DNA from: CAJBIL01 sp044359525
GTDB lineage: Bacteria; Pseudomonadota; Gammaproteobacteria; Burkholderiales; Rhodocyclaceae
Direction of reading: 5' to 3'
NCBI GenBank assembly: GCA_044359525.1
Contig: JBIKLY010000045.1
Coordinates: 1 to 28,415, forward strand
DNA length: 28,415 nt
Shown: one piece after another, positions 15,106 to 22,988 of the stretch
Layout of the letters: each line of letters begins with the position of its first letter
Numbering within the stretch: position 1 is the stretch's first letter
Program-made: the position numbers and the translations under genes
The notes under the pieces: model-generated
The model's input: only the letters and a program-made list of their open reading frames with translations
Databases searched by the model: none
Told to the model about the DNA's origin: nothing

Positions 15106-16431
15106 CTATTTCGCCGGGATTCCGGAGCCCTTGAAGTTTGCCTTCTTCAAAAGCCCCTCGTATTGATGGGACATGACATATGCCTGCACTTGCGACATGA
15201 AGTCCATCGTCACCACCACAATAATCAGCAGCGAGGTGCCACCAAAATAAAAAGGCACATTCCACTTCAAAATCAGAAACTCCGGCAGCAAACAAACTAC
15301 CGTAATGTATGCCGCGCCTACCAGCGTCAGCCGCATCAAAATCTTGTCAATATATCGCGCTGTTTGTTCACCCGGACGAATCCCTGGAACAAATGCACCG
15401 CTCTTCTTGAGGTTGTCAGCAGTCTCTTTCGAGTTGAAAACAAGCGCCGTGTAGAAGAAACAGAAGAATATAATCGCAGCAGCATAAAGCATGACGTAAA
15501 TCGGCTGACCGGGAGACAGCGTACCCGCCACATCCTTCAACCAACGCATCGACTCGCTCGAACCAAACCAACCTGCAATCGTCGCCGGGAACAGAATGAT
15601 CGACGATGCAAAGATCGGCGGAATCACACCCGACATATTAAGCTTAAGCGGCAGATGTGAACTTTGCCCCCCGTAAATCTTGTTGCCAACCTGACGCTTC
15701 GCGTAGTTGACCAGTATCTTGCGCTGCCCGCGTTCGACAAACACCACAAACGCCGTCACTGCAACAACCAGCAAGGTGATGAAAATCGCCGACAACGGAT
15801 GCATTGCGCCGGTACGAACCAGTTCCAGCAAACCGCCGATTGCATTCGGCAAACCTGCAGCGATACCGGCAAAAATAATGATCGAAATGCCGTTACCCAG
15901 CCCGCGTTCAGTAATCTGTTCACCCAGCCACATCAGGAACATCGTTCCGGTCAATAGCGTCGTCACCGTCACAAAACGGAACATCACACCAGGATCAAGC
16001 ACCAGCCCCGGCTGCGACTCAACGGCAATGGCGATACCCAGCCCCTGAAACAGCGCCAAGGCCACCGTTCCGTAGCGGGTGTATTGCGTAATCTTGCGGC
16101 GACCGGCTTCGCCTTCTTTCTTCAGCGCCTCCAGTTGAGGACTTGCAACCGTCATCAGCTGCATGATGATCGACGCCGAGATATACGGCATGATCCCCAG
16201 CGCAAAAATCGTAAATCGCGACAGCGCGCCACCCGAGAACATGTTGAACATGCCCAGAATGCCGCCCTGCTGACTGTTGAACAGCTCACTCAGCGCTTGC
16301 GCATCAATCCCCGGCACCGGAATGTGTGCGCCGATACGATAGACCACCAGAGCGCCGAGCAGGAACCACAGCCGGCGCTTGAGATCGCCAAACTTGCCGC
16401 CCTTGCTGACCTGATTCGGATTAGTCGCCAA
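15106..16431 (-). CDS. secY: Protein translocase channel subunit SecY
   Basis: SecY forms the inner-membrane channel that, with SecE, SecG and SecA, exports unfolded proteins and inserts membrane proteins. The 441-residue product has about ten hydrophobic helices and the family signatures RRLWFLLGALVVYRIGAHIP near the N-terminus, ALGIMPYISASIIMQL and GNGISIIIFAGIAAGLP. It lies 23 nt after rplO, which starts the typical spc tail, and is nearly contiguous with infA. Confidence 0.98.
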   Translation of the reverse strand: MATNPNQVSKGGKFGDLKRRLWFLLGALVVYRIGAHIPVPGIDAQALSELFNSQQGGILGMFNMFSGGALSRFTIFALGIMPYISASIIMQLMTVASPQLEALKKEGEAGRRKITQYTRYGTVALALFQGLGIAIAVESQPGLVLDPGVMFRFVTVTTLLTGTMFLMWLGEQITERGLGNGISIIIFAGIAAGLPNAIGGLLELVRTGAMHPLSAIFITLLVVAVTAFVVFVERGQRKILVNYAKRQVGNKIYGGQSSHLPLKLNMSGVIPPIFASSIILFPATIAGWFGSSESMRWLKDVAGTLSPGQPIYVMLYAAAIIFFCFFYTALVFNSKETADNLKKSGAFVPGIRPGEQTARYIDKILMRLTLVGAAYITVVCLLPEFLILKWNVPFYFGGTSLLIIVVVTMDFMSQVQAYVMSHQYEGLLKKANFKGSGIPAK

Positions 16432-16454
16432 AAGTGCTTACCTTATCTGACCCG

Positions 16455-16889
16455 TTATTCGCCGACACTGCCGCCAGCAGCTTCGATCGCGGCCTTGGCA
16501 CCCTTAGTGGCACCAACACCCTTCAAAACTACTTTACGAGTAATTTCACCGGACAGAACAACCTTGGCCGACAAAGCATGCTGTGTCACCAGATTGGCTT
16601 GCATCAGAACGAGCAGATCAATTTCTTCCATCGGCAGGTCGTTAATTTCCGACAAGCGGACTTCAACATTACGCTTATTGGTCATCGAGACAAAGCCACG
16701 CTTCGGCAGACGACGCTGCAGCGGCATTTGACCGCCTTCGAAACCAACTTTGTGAAAGCCGCCGGTACGTGACTTCTGACCCTTATGGCCGCGTCCGCAA
16801 GTCTTGCCCAGGCCGGAACCAATGCCACGACCCACGCGACGCTTGGCGTGCTTGGCACCGTCAGCCGGCTGAATAGTATTGAGTTTCAT
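16455..16889 (-). CDS. rplO: 50S ribosomal protein L15
   Basis: L15 binds 23S rRNA late in 50S assembly. The 144-residue product starts MKLNTIQPADGAKHAKRRVG, and GRGIGSGLGKTCGRGHKGQ and GFEGGQMPLQRRLPKRGF are diagnostic. I place the start at the ATG at 16889, one base after the rpmD stop and preceded by GAGGGT. An in-frame alternative start four codons earlier (16901) would overlap rpmD and gives no family match. Confidence 0.97.
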   Translation of the reverse strand: MKLNTIQPADGAKHAKRRVGRGIGSGLGKTCGRGHKGQKSRTGGFHKVGFEGGQMPLQRRLPKRGFVSMTNKRNVEVRLSEINDLPMEEIDLLVLMQANLVTQHALSAKVVLSGEITRKVVLKGVGATKGAKAAIEAAGGSVGE

Positions 16890-16890
16890 C

Positions 16891-17073
16891 TTAACCCTCA
16901 CACTTCAGGAGGTAGGAAACCTTGTTGATCATGCCGCGAACTGCAGGCGTATCCTCAAGCTCGGAGCTACTGTTCAGGCGACGCAGACCCAGACCGCGCA
17001 CGGTGGCACGATGCGATTCCTTGGTGCCGATCAGGCTCTTGACGAGCGTGAGTTTAACTTTCTTATCAGCCAT
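16891..17073 (-). CDS. rpmD: 50S ribosomal protein L30
   Basis: L30 is a small 23S rRNA-binding protein of the large subunit. The 60-residue product contains VKLTLVKSLIGTKESHRATV and RGLGLRRLNSSSELEDTP, matching the bacterial L30 pattern. It lies 3 nt after rpsE and 1 nt before rplO, consistent with coupled translation. Confidence 0.97.
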   Translation of the reverse strand: MADKKVKLTLVKSLIGTKESHRATVRGLGLRRLNSSSELEDTPAVRGMINKVSYLLKCEG

Positions 17074-17076
17074 GTC

Positions 17077-17601
17077 TTACCCCAGAATCTCTTCAACCGA
17101 CTTACCGCGCTTGGCAGCAATTTCGGATGGCGTGCTCATTGCCTGTAAACCGTTGATCGTGGCACGAACAATGTTGTAAGGATTGGTCGACCCGTGCGCC
17201 TTGGCAACCACGTTGGTCATACCCATCACTTCGAACACAGCGCGCATGGCACCACCGGCGATAACGCCCGTACCATCCGGTGCCGGCTGCATCATAACGA
17301 CCGATGCGCCATGGCGACCAAAGACGGTGTGATGAAGCGTACCGCTCTTCAGGCTCACCTTGACCATCTTGCGACGCGCTTCTTCCATGGCCTTCTGTAC
17401 GGCCACCGGCACTTCACGGGACTTGCCCTTGCCCATGCCGACGCGGCCATCACCGTCACCAACGACTGTCAATGCTGCAAAACCGAGGATACGACCACCC
17501 TTCACGACCTTCGTGACGCGGTTGATCGAAATCATCTTCTCGCGCATGCCGTCGTCAGGCTTCTCGGCTTGCTGCGGTTTTCTACCTTGTGGTTTAGCCA
17601 T
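17077..17601 (-). CDS. rpsE: 30S ribosomal protein S5
   Basis: S5 shapes the mRNA entry channel and affects decoding accuracy. The 174-residue product contains the double-stranded-RNA-binding-like N-domain (INRVTKVVKGGRILGFAALT) and the C-domain with GGAMRAVFEVMGMTNVVAK. A short lysine/glutamine-rich head (MAKPQGRKPQQAEKPDD) precedes the conserved core. It lies 29 nt after rplR and 3 nt before rpmD. Confidence 0.98.
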   Translation of the reverse strand: MAKPQGRKPQQAEKPDDGMREKMISINRVTKVVKGGRILGFAALTVVGDGDGRVGMGKGKSREVPVAVQKAMEEARRKMVKVSLKSGTLHHTVFGRHGASVVMMQPAPDGTGVIAGGAMRAVFEVMGMTNVVAKAHGSTNPYNIVRATINGLQAMSTPSEIAAKRGKSVEEILG

Positions 17602-17630
17602 TACTTACTCCAATCCTTTTTCGGGGGCGA

Positions 17631-17987
17631 TCAGAACTTGAGGCCGGCGTCACGCGCGGCTTCAGCCAGCGCTTTGACGCGCCCGTGGTACTGGAAGCCG
17701 CCGCGATCAAACGCAACCTGCTCGATTCCGGCCTTCTTGGCACGCTCGGCGATCAACTTGCCGATCGCGGTAGCTGCACCCGTGTTGCCACCGTTGGTCA
17801 AATCCTTGCGCACTTCCGGCTCCAGCGAGGAAGCGGCAGCCAGCACTTTCGACCCACAGGAAGAAATCACCTGAGCGTAGATATGGCTGTTAGTGCGATG
17901 CACCGACAAGCGCACTGACTTCAGTTCGGCAATTTTGGCCCGGGTTTTACGGGCTCTGCGCAACCGCGCCTGGTTCTTGGCAATCAT
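17631..17987 (-). CDS. rplR: 50S ribosomal protein L18
   Basis: L18 binds 5S rRNA and joins it to the large subunit. The 118-residue product contains RLSVHRTNSHIYAQVI and the C-terminal FDRGGFQYHGRVKALAEAAR, both diagnostic. It follows rplF by 10 nt in the spc unit. Confidence 0.98.
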   Translation of the reverse strand: MIAKNQARLRRARKTRAKIAELKSVRLSVHRTNSHIYAQVISSCGSKVLAAASSLEPEVRKDLTNGGNTGAATAIGKLIAERAKKAGIEQVAFDRGGFQYHGRVKALAEAARDAGLKF

Positions 17988-17997
17988 TTATGCACCC

Positions 17998-18531
17998 TTA
18001 CTTCTTCTTCGTTTCCTTGAGGACAATCACTTCGTCGGAATAACGCACGCCCTTGCCCTTATAGGGCTCCGGCTTGCGATAGGCGCGCACTTCAGCTGCC
18101 ACCTGACCGACTTGTTGTTTGTCCACACCCTTGATCACGATCTCGGTCTGGGTCGGTGTTTCGCACTTGACTCCAGCCGGCATCTTGTGCGCGACCGGGT
18201 GAGAAAAACCAAGCGTCAGATTCAGCACGTCGCCTTGCGCTTGCGCACGGTAGCCGACGCCGACCAGGTTGAGCTTGCGCTCAAAACCCTTGCTGACTCC
18301 CGTCACCATATTGGCAAGAACGGCACGAACCGTTCCGGAGAGCGCGCCCGAATTCGGAACACCCTCAACGGCTTTGCACACCAGACTACCTTCGACCTGT
18401 TCGACCGTCACAGCCGGGTTGGCGACAAAATTGATCGCGCCCAAGGGGCCCTTGACGGAGATTTCTGCTGCCGACAGAGCAACAACCACACCCTGGGGCA
18501 GAACGATTGGATTCTTTGCAACGCGTGACAT
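17998..18531 (-). CDS. rplF: 50S ribosomal protein L6
   Basis: L6 lies near the factor-binding site of the 50S subunit. The 177-residue product starts MSRVAKNPIVLPQGV and has the two L6 repeats, the second containing KPEPYKGKGVRYSDE, the classical C-terminal signature. It lies 9 nt after rpsH. Confidence 0.98.
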   Translation of the reverse strand: MSRVAKNPIVLPQGVVVALSAAEISVKGPLGAINFVANPAVTVEQVEGSLVCKAVEGVPNSGALSGTVRAVLANMVTGVSKGFERKLNLVGVGYRAQAQGDVLNLTLGFSHPVAHKMPAGVKCETPTQTEIVIKGVDKQQVGQVAAEVRAYRKPEPYKGKGVRYSDEVIVLKETKKK

Positions 18532-18540
18532 AGTTAGCCT

Positions 18541-18936
18541 TTACGCGACGATGCAGAGCACTTCGCCACCAACATTGCTGGCGCGGGCTTTGCGGTCGGT
18601 CATGACACCCTTCGGCGTGGACACAATGGCCACACCGAGACCGTTCATGACACGCGGAAGATCATCAGCACCCTTGTAAATACGCAGGCCAGGCTTCGAA
18701 ACACGATCAATGCGTTCGATAACCGGACGACCGGCGTAATACTTCAGGCCAATTTCGAGGGTCGGCTTGCCGTCGTTTTCACGAACAGCAAAGTCTTCAA
18801 CATACCCCTCGTCTTTCAAAACTTTCGCAATGGCAATCTTCACCTTCGAAGACGGCATGGCGACAGACGCCTTTTCTGCCATTTGCGCATTGCGGATGCG
18901 GGTCAGCATATCGCTGATCGGATCACTCATACTCAT
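18541..18936 (-). CDS. rpsH: 30S ribosomal protein S8
   Basis: S8 binds 16S rRNA helix 21 and in E. coli represses the spc operon at the rplE region. The 131-residue product contains DPISDMLTRIRNAQ and the C-terminal GLGVAIVSTPKGVMTDRKAR. Two ATG codons lie close together; the one at 18936 has GGGAG eight bases upstream, while the one at 18930 is too far from it, so the former is preferred. Confidence 0.97.
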   Translation of the reverse strand: MSMSDPISDMLTRIRNAQMAEKASVAMPSSKVKIAIAKVLKDEGYVEDFAVRENDGKPTLEIGLKYYAGRPVIERIDRVSKPGLRIYKGADDLPRVMNGLGVAIVSTPKGVMTDRKARASNVGGEVLCIVA

Positions 18937-18951
18937 ATCGTCATCTCCCGC

Positions 18952-19257
18952 TTACCAGCTTGCCTTGGTCATACCAGGGACTTCGCCGCGCATTACAAAC
19001 TCACGCAACTTACTACGACCCAGACCGAATTTGCGATAAACACCACGCGGACGACCGGTCAGCGTGCAACGGTTACGCAGACGAACCGGACTGGAATTAC
19101 GCGGCAACGCCTGAAACTTCAGACGCGCCTCAAAGCGCTCTTCATCGGTACGGGTAGCGTCATTGACAACAGCCACCAGATCCGCACGCTTTTGGGCGTA
19201 CTTCTCGACCATCTTGCGCCGCTTTTCATTGCGATTGATAACAGCAAGCTTCGCCAT
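18952..19257 (-). CDS. rpsN: 30S ribosomal protein S14, zinc-free form
   Basis: S14 is in the head of the 30S subunit. The 101-residue product begins MAKLAVINRNEKRRKMVEKY and ends GRSKLREFVMRGEVPGMTKA-SW. It is the long, zinc-free type: the zinc ribbon cysteines of the short form are missing, leaving a single cysteine in RNRCTLTGRPRG. An upstream extension to 19341 is possible on paper, but it would overlap rplE and carries no S14 similarity. Confidence 0.97.
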   Translation of the reverse strand: MAKLAVINRNEKRRKMVEKYAQKRADLVAVVNDATRTDEERFEARLKFQALPRNSSPVRLRNRCTLTGRPRGVYRKFGLGRSKLREFVMRGEVPGMTKASW

Positions 19258-19264
19258 TTTCGCC

Positions 19265-19804
19265 TCAGTTCTTGAAGGGGAATTTAAACGCGCCAAGCAA
19301 GGCACGCGCTTCGTCGTCGGTCTTGGCAGTCGTCGTGACACTGATATTCATGCCACGCAACGCATCGATCTTGTCGTATTCGATTTCCGGGAAAATAATC
19401 TGCTCTTTGACGCCCATGTTGTAATTCCCACGGCCATCAAAACCCTTACCCGAAATACCGCGGAAGTCACGAACCCGCGGCAACGCAACGGTTACCAGAC
19501 GATCGAGGAACTCGAACATGCGCGGCCCGCGCAGCGTCACCATGCACCCGATCGGATAGCCATCACGAATCTTGAAGCCGGCAATCGACTTCCGTGACTT
19601 GGTAACCACCGGCTTCTGGCCAGCAATCTTGGTCATGTCGCCAACAGCGTGCTCAAGCACTTTCTTGTCGGCAACCGCCTCGCCCACACCCATATTCAGG
19701 GTGATTTTGGTAATACGCGGAACTTCCATATTCGACTTGTAGCCGAACTTCTGGGTCAGTTCCTGCACCACCGTTGTTTTGTAGTAATCCAGCAAACGCG
19801 CCAT
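19265..19804 (-). CDS. rplE: 50S ribosomal protein L5
   Basis: L5 binds 5S rRNA and forms an intersubunit bridge contacting P-site tRNA. The 179-residue product contains PRITKITLNMGVGEAVADKK and DFRGISGKGFDGRGNYNMGV, both diagnostic. It lies between rplX (9 nt upstream) and rpsN in the standard order. Confidence 0.98.
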   Translation of the reverse strand: MARLLDYYKTTVVQELTQKFGYKSNMEVPRITKITLNMGVGEAVADKKVLEHAVGDMTKIAGQKPVVTKSRKSIAGFKIRDGYPIGCMVTLRGPRMFEFLDRLVTVALPRVRDFRGISGKGFDGRGNYNMGVKEQIIFPEIEYDKIDALRGMNISVTTTAKTDDEARALLGAFKFPFKN

Positions 19805-19813
19805 GATCGCTCC

Positions 19814-20131
19814 TTATGCCCCAACCACTTCGCCGCTCGACTTGAAGATACGGACTTTCGTACCATCTTCAAGCTGCTTGAAGCCGACGCGATCCGCTTT
19901 CTGGGTCGCCGGGTTGTAGAGCGAAACATTTGAAACGTGAAGCGGCATGTCTTTTTCAACAATACCGCCAACCACGCCCTTGACCGGGTTCGGTTTGACA
20001 TGCTTCTTGGCGCGATTAATGCCGCCAACCACCACATGCTCGGCATCGACACGAACCACGATGGTTCCGCGCTTGCCTTTGTCCTTACCGGCGATGACGA
20101 CGATTTCGTCGCCCTTTCGAATCTTGTCCAT
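19814..20131 (-). CDS. rplX: 50S ribosomal protein L24
   Basis: L24 is an assembly initiator of the 50S subunit, binding the 5' end of 23S rRNA. The 105-residue product contains the KOW motif (KGDEIVVIAGKDKGKRGTIV, about 5-24) and NRAKKHVKPNP. It lies 9 nt after rplN. Confidence 0.98.
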   Translation of the reverse strand: MDKIRKGDEIVVIAGKDKGKRGTIVVRVDAEHVVVGGINRAKKHVKPNPVKGVVGGIVEKDMPLHVSNVSLYNPATQKADRVGFKQLEDGTKVRIFKSSGEVVGA

Positions 20132-20140
20132 GGCCGCCCC

Positions 20141-20509
20141 TTACAGCACTTCCGGCGCCAGCGACACGATCTTCATGAACCGTTCGTTGCGCAATTCGCG
20201 CGTCACCGGCCCAAAGATACGCGTGCCGATCGGCTCCATCTTGTTATTGAGGAGCACTGCCGCGTTATTGTCGAACTTGACCAGCGAGCCATCGGGACGA
20301 CGAACGCCCTTGGCTGTGCGTACCACGACTGCGCTATAGACATCGCCTTTTTTGACGCGTCCGCGCGGTGCGGCATCTTTGATCGTGACCTTGATAATAT
20401 CGCCGATGCTGGCATAGCGACGCTTAGAGCCGCCCAGCACTTTGATACACATCACTGAACGGGCGCCGGTATTATCGGCGACGTCCAGAACCGTCTGCAT
20501 CTGAATCAT
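20141..20509 (-). CDS. rplN: 50S ribosomal protein L14
   Basis: L14 lies at the subunit interface and also receives the silencing factor RsfS. The 122-residue product begins MIQMQTVLDVADNTGARSVM and includes KVLGGSKRRYASIGDIIKVT and LNNKMEPIGTRIFGPVTREL. It is the first gene of the spc unit. A 123-nt gap to rpsQ contains the S10-unit terminator and a candidate promoter. Confidence 0.98.
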   Translation of the reverse strand: MIQMQTVLDVADNTGARSVMCIKVLGGSKRRYASIGDIIKVTIKDAAPRGRVKKGDVYSAVVVRTAKGVRRPDGSLVKFDNNAAVLLNNKMEPIGTRIFGPVTRELRNERFMKIVSLAPEVL

Positions 20510-20593
20510 CTATCACTCCAACTTGGCCCGCTTATGCGGTCAGTCTTGGAACCCGTACGGGAGAATCACCCAACCAGAGAAAGGTTAGGTGCG

Positions 20594-20618
20594 AAAAAAG
20601 GCCATTATAGGCCTTTTT
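20594..20618 (-). terminator. Intrinsic terminator at the end of the S10 unit, after rpsQ
   Basis: On the minus strand, AAAAAGGCC, a 6-nt loop TATAAT and GGCCTTTTTT form a short stem with a U-run, starting about 15 nt after the rpsQ stop. The GC core is only four pairs, extended by A-U pairs, so termination may be partial. The loop is itself the -10 box of the candidate spc promoter. Confidence 0.72.
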
Positions 20619-20631
20619 CAGGAAATAGCAA
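20604..20631 (-). promoter_or_regulatory. Candidate spc-operon promoter embedded in the terminator
   Basis: On the minus strand, -35 TTGCTA (20631-20626), a 16-nt spacer and a perfect -10 TATAAT (20609-20604) precede rplN. The -10 forms the loop of the terminator hairpin. The transcript would have a leader of roughly 90 nt before the rplN ATG. Confidence 0.6.
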
Positions 20632-20632
20632 G

Positions 20633-20896
20633 TTAAATTGCAACTGCCTTTTCAAGTAACTTCGTAACGGTCCAAGCCTTGGTCTTCGAAAGCGGACGGC
20701 ATTCCTGAATTTCAACCAGGTCACCGGACTTCGCTTCGTTATTGTCGTTTTGCGCGTGATACTTGCTCGAACGGACAATGATCTTGTCGTACATCGGGTG
20801 CTTGACACGACGTTCGATGAGGACGGTCACCGTCTTTTCCATCTTGTCGCTTACCACCCGGCCGACCAGGGTACGCTTGCTCGTCGTTTCGCTCAT
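20633..20896 (-). CDS. rpsQ: 30S ribosomal protein S17
   Basis: S17 is a primary 16S rRNA-binding protein of the 30S body. The 87-residue OB-fold product contains RTLVGRVVSDKMEKTVTVLI and GDLVEIQECRPLSKTKAWTV. Its ATG overlaps the rpmC stop as ATGA, indicating translational coupling. It is the last gene of the S10 unit. Confidence 0.98.
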   Translation of the reverse strand: MSETTSKRTLVGRVVSDKMEKTVTVLIERRVKHPMYDKIIVRSSKYHAQNDNNEAKSGDLVEIQECRPLSKTKAWTVTKLLEKAVAI

Positions 20897-21087
20897 TGTT
20901 GCACCGCCTTTTCACGAAGAAGGGTGCGAACACGCGCGATATCGCGACGCACTTTGCCGATCTGGCTGTGGTTGGTTAGCTGCTGTGTTGCGACCTGCAT
21001 GCGCAGACCGAACTGGGCCTTCAACAGATCCAGCAGTTCCTTGTTCAGCTCATCGACACTTTTTACTCTGAGTTCAGTGGCATTCAT
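20893..21087 (-). CDS. rpmC: 50S ribosomal protein L29
   Basis: L29 sits beside the exit tunnel and helps form the docking site for trigger factor and SRP. The 64-residue product begins MNATELRVKSVDELNKELL and contains FGLRMQVATQQLTNHSQIGK. I choose the ATG at 21087 over a TTG two codons earlier: it gives the usual N-terminus and has TAGGT at a suitable distance. It starts just after the rplP stop. Confidence 0.97.
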   Translation of the reverse strand: MNATELRVKSVDELNKELLDLLKAQFGLRMQVATQQLTNHSQIGKVRRDIARVRTLLREKAVQQ

Positions 21088-21089
21088 AA

Positions 21090-21503
21090 TCAACCTACCA
21101 TTCGCGTGACGAAAGCTGTCGGGATCGGCAACTTGGCAGCAGCAAGCGCGAACGCTTCCCGGGCCAGCACCTCATCAACACCGTCCATCTCGTAGAGAAC
21201 CTTACCCGGCTGAATTTCAGCTACGTAGTACTCCGGATTACCCTTGCCATTACCCATGCGGACTTCAGCGGGCTTTTTGGAAATCGGCTTATCGGGGAAA
21301 ATACGGATCCAGATCCGGCCACCACGCTTAATATGACGGGTCATGGCACGACGGGCCGCTTCGATCTGACGAGCCGTCAGACGACCACGACCGATCGCCT
21401 TGAGGCCGTACTCGCCAAAGCTGACTTTGGCGCCGCGGGTCGCCAGGCCGGTGTTACGACCTTTCTGCTCTTTGCGGTACTTTCTTCTAGCTGGCTGCAG
21501 CAT
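21090..21503 (-). CDS. rplP: 50S ribosomal protein L16
   Basis: L16 contacts A- and P-site tRNA elbows near the peptidyl-transferase centre. The 137-residue product begins MLQPARRKYRKEQKGRNTG and contains GRIWIRIFPDKPISKKPAEV. Its start codon lies 17 nt inside the 3' end of rpsC, a longer overlap than elsewhere in the cluster, because rpsC is extended. Confidence 0.98.
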   Translation of the reverse strand: MLQPARRKYRKEQKGRNTGLATRGAKVSFGEYGLKAIGRGRLTARQIEAARRAMTRHIKRGGRIWIRIFPDKPISKKPAEVRMGNGKGNPEYYVAEIQPGKVLYEMDGVDEVLAREAFALAAAKLPIPTAFVTRMVG

Positions 21504-22350
21504 CAGGGTTTCCTGCCTTTCTTACACGTTTCGCCGGCGCCTTGACTTCGGCTGCGGCACCTTCTGTCTTTGCGGTTTCCGGCAGAGCATCAACCTTCGC
21601 CTTTACCGTCCGGCTCTTTGGCTTATCTGCAACTTCACCGTCAGCAGGCTTGGCGGGGCGACGCGGCTTGCGGGCCTGGTCGTCAGCAGCGGCTTCCGGG
21701 GAGGCCAGCGCCTGTTCATGACGATTAGCAATTTCACCCTTGAAAACCCACACCTTGATACCGATGATGCCGTAGGTGGTTGATGCTTCAGACGTTGCGT
21801 AATCGATGTCAGCACGCAGCGTATGAAGCGGCACGCGACCTTCGCGATACCATTCACGACGGGCAATTTCCGCACCGTTCAAACGACCCGAGCTCATGAT
21901 CTTGATGCCCTGGGCACCAAGGCGCATGGCGTTCTGCATCGCGCGCTTCATGGCACGACGGAACATGATTCGCTTTTCGAGCTGCTGGGCGATCGAGTCG
22001 GCAATCAGCTGCGAATCAAGTTCCGGCTTGCGGATTTCTTCGATGCTGACATGAACCGGCACGCCCATGATCTTCTGCAATGCTGCGCGAAGCGTGTCGA
22101 TCTCTTCGCCCTTTTTGCCGATAACAACACCGGGGCGAGCCGAAAAAATGGTCACGCGGGCGTTCTTGGCAGGACGCTCGATCAGCACACGGCCGACGGA
22201 AGCATGCTTCAGTTTTTTCTTGAGGTAGTCACGAACCTGTAAATCTTCGATGAGCATGCCCGAGAAGTTCTTGCTGTTGGCGTACCAACGCGAAGACCAG
22301 TCACGGGTGACAGCCAGGCGAAAACCAGTCGGATGTATTTTCTGTCCCAT
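21487..22350 (-). CDS. rpsC: 30S ribosomal protein S3 with an extended basic/alanine-rich tail
   Basis: S3 forms part of the mRNA entry gate and has helicase-related function. The 287-residue product has the KH domain (ARVTIFSARPGVVIGKKGEE, about 62-81, with GKKG) and the S3 C-terminal domain with PLHTLRADIDYATSEASTTY. After KVWVFKGEI an 80-residue low-complexity tail rich in Ala, Lys, Pro and Glu follows, against about 25 residues in E. coli S3 (233 total). The tail is predicted to be disordered and is uninterrupted. Its 3' end overlaps rplP by 17 nt. Confidence 0.97.
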   Translation of the reverse strand: MGQKIHPTGFRLAVTRDWSSRWYANSKNFSGMLIEDLQVRDYLKKKLKHASVGRVLIERPAKNARVTIFSARPGVVIGKKGEEIDTLRAALQKIMGVPVHVSIEEIRKPELDSQLIADSIAQQLEKRIMFRRAMKRAMQNAMRLGAQGIKIMSSGRLNGAEIARREWYREGRVPLHTLRADIDYATSEASTTYGIIGIKVWVFKGEIANRHEQALASPEAAADDQARKPRRPAKPADGEVADKPKSRTVKAKVDALPETAKTEGAAAEVKAPAKRVRKAGNPDAAAS

Positions 22351-22359
22351 TCTTTATCC

Positions 22360-22689
22360 TCAGTTGCCGACGGTCAGGAAGATATGGCAGGTCGGCTTGA
22401 CGATCCGATTACCACGTCCCTTCGCCCGCGCGGTAAAGCGCTTGAGCACCATGCCTTTTTCGACGTAGATGGTTTTCACCTTCAGTTCGTCGATGTCAGC
22501 GCCATCGTTGTGTTCAGCGTTGGCGATTGCCGACTCCAGCACTTTCTTGATGATGCCGGCACCTTTTTTCGGGCTGAACGCGAGAATGCTGAGCGCCTTA
22601 TCGACCGGCAAGCCGCGGATCTGGTCGGCTACCAGTCGACCTTTTTGGTCCGACAGCCGAACGCCGCGCAAAGTAGCACGAGTTTCCAT
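22360..22689 (-). CDS. rplV: 50S ribosomal protein L22
   Basis: L22 has a long loop lining the exit tunnel, a known site of macrolide effects. The 109-residue product starts METRATLRGVRLSDQKGRLV and contains AIANAEHNDGADIDELKVKT and RFTARAKGRGNRI. I chose the ATG at 22689: GGA lies six bases before it, whereas the ATG at 22695 touches the GGA directly. It is 10 nt from rpsS and from rpsC. Confidence 0.97.
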   Translation of the reverse strand: METRATLRGVRLSDQKGRLVADQIRGLPVDKALSILAFSPKKGAGIIKKVLESAIANAEHNDGADIDELKVKTIYVEKGMVLKRFTARAKGRGNRIVKPTCHIFLTVGN

Positions 22690-22699
22690 ATCCATTCCT

Positions 22700-22975
22700 T
22701 TACTTCTTCGCCTTCTTGCCGGCGGTGTGACCCTTGAAAGTGCGCGTCAGGGAAAACTCGCCGAGCTTGTGCCCGACCATGTTTTCGGTGACATACACCG
22801 GGATGTGTTGCTTGCCGTTATGCACAGCAATGGTCAGACCAACGAAGTCCGGCAGCACTGTCGAACGGCGCGACCAGGTCTTGATCGGGCGCTTGTCGCT
22901 TGTTGCGCGCACAGTGCCGATTTTCTTGATCAGATGGGCATCGACAAACGGGCCCTTTTTTACGGAACGTCCCAT
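22700..22975 (-). CDS. rpsS: 30S ribosomal protein S19
   Basis: S19 pairs with S13 in the head of the 30S subunit. The 91-residue product begins MGRSVKKGPFVDAHLIKKI and contains KTWSRRSTVLPDFVGLTIAV and GHKLGEFSLTRTFKGH, all diagnostic. It lies 13 nt after rplB. Confidence 0.98.
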   Translation of the reverse strand: MGRSVKKGPFVDAHLIKKIGTVRATSDKRPIKTWSRRSTVLPDFVGLTIAVHNGKQHIPVYVTENMVGHKLGEFSLTRTFKGHTAGKKAKK

Positions 22976-22988
22976 AGTTCTCTATCCC

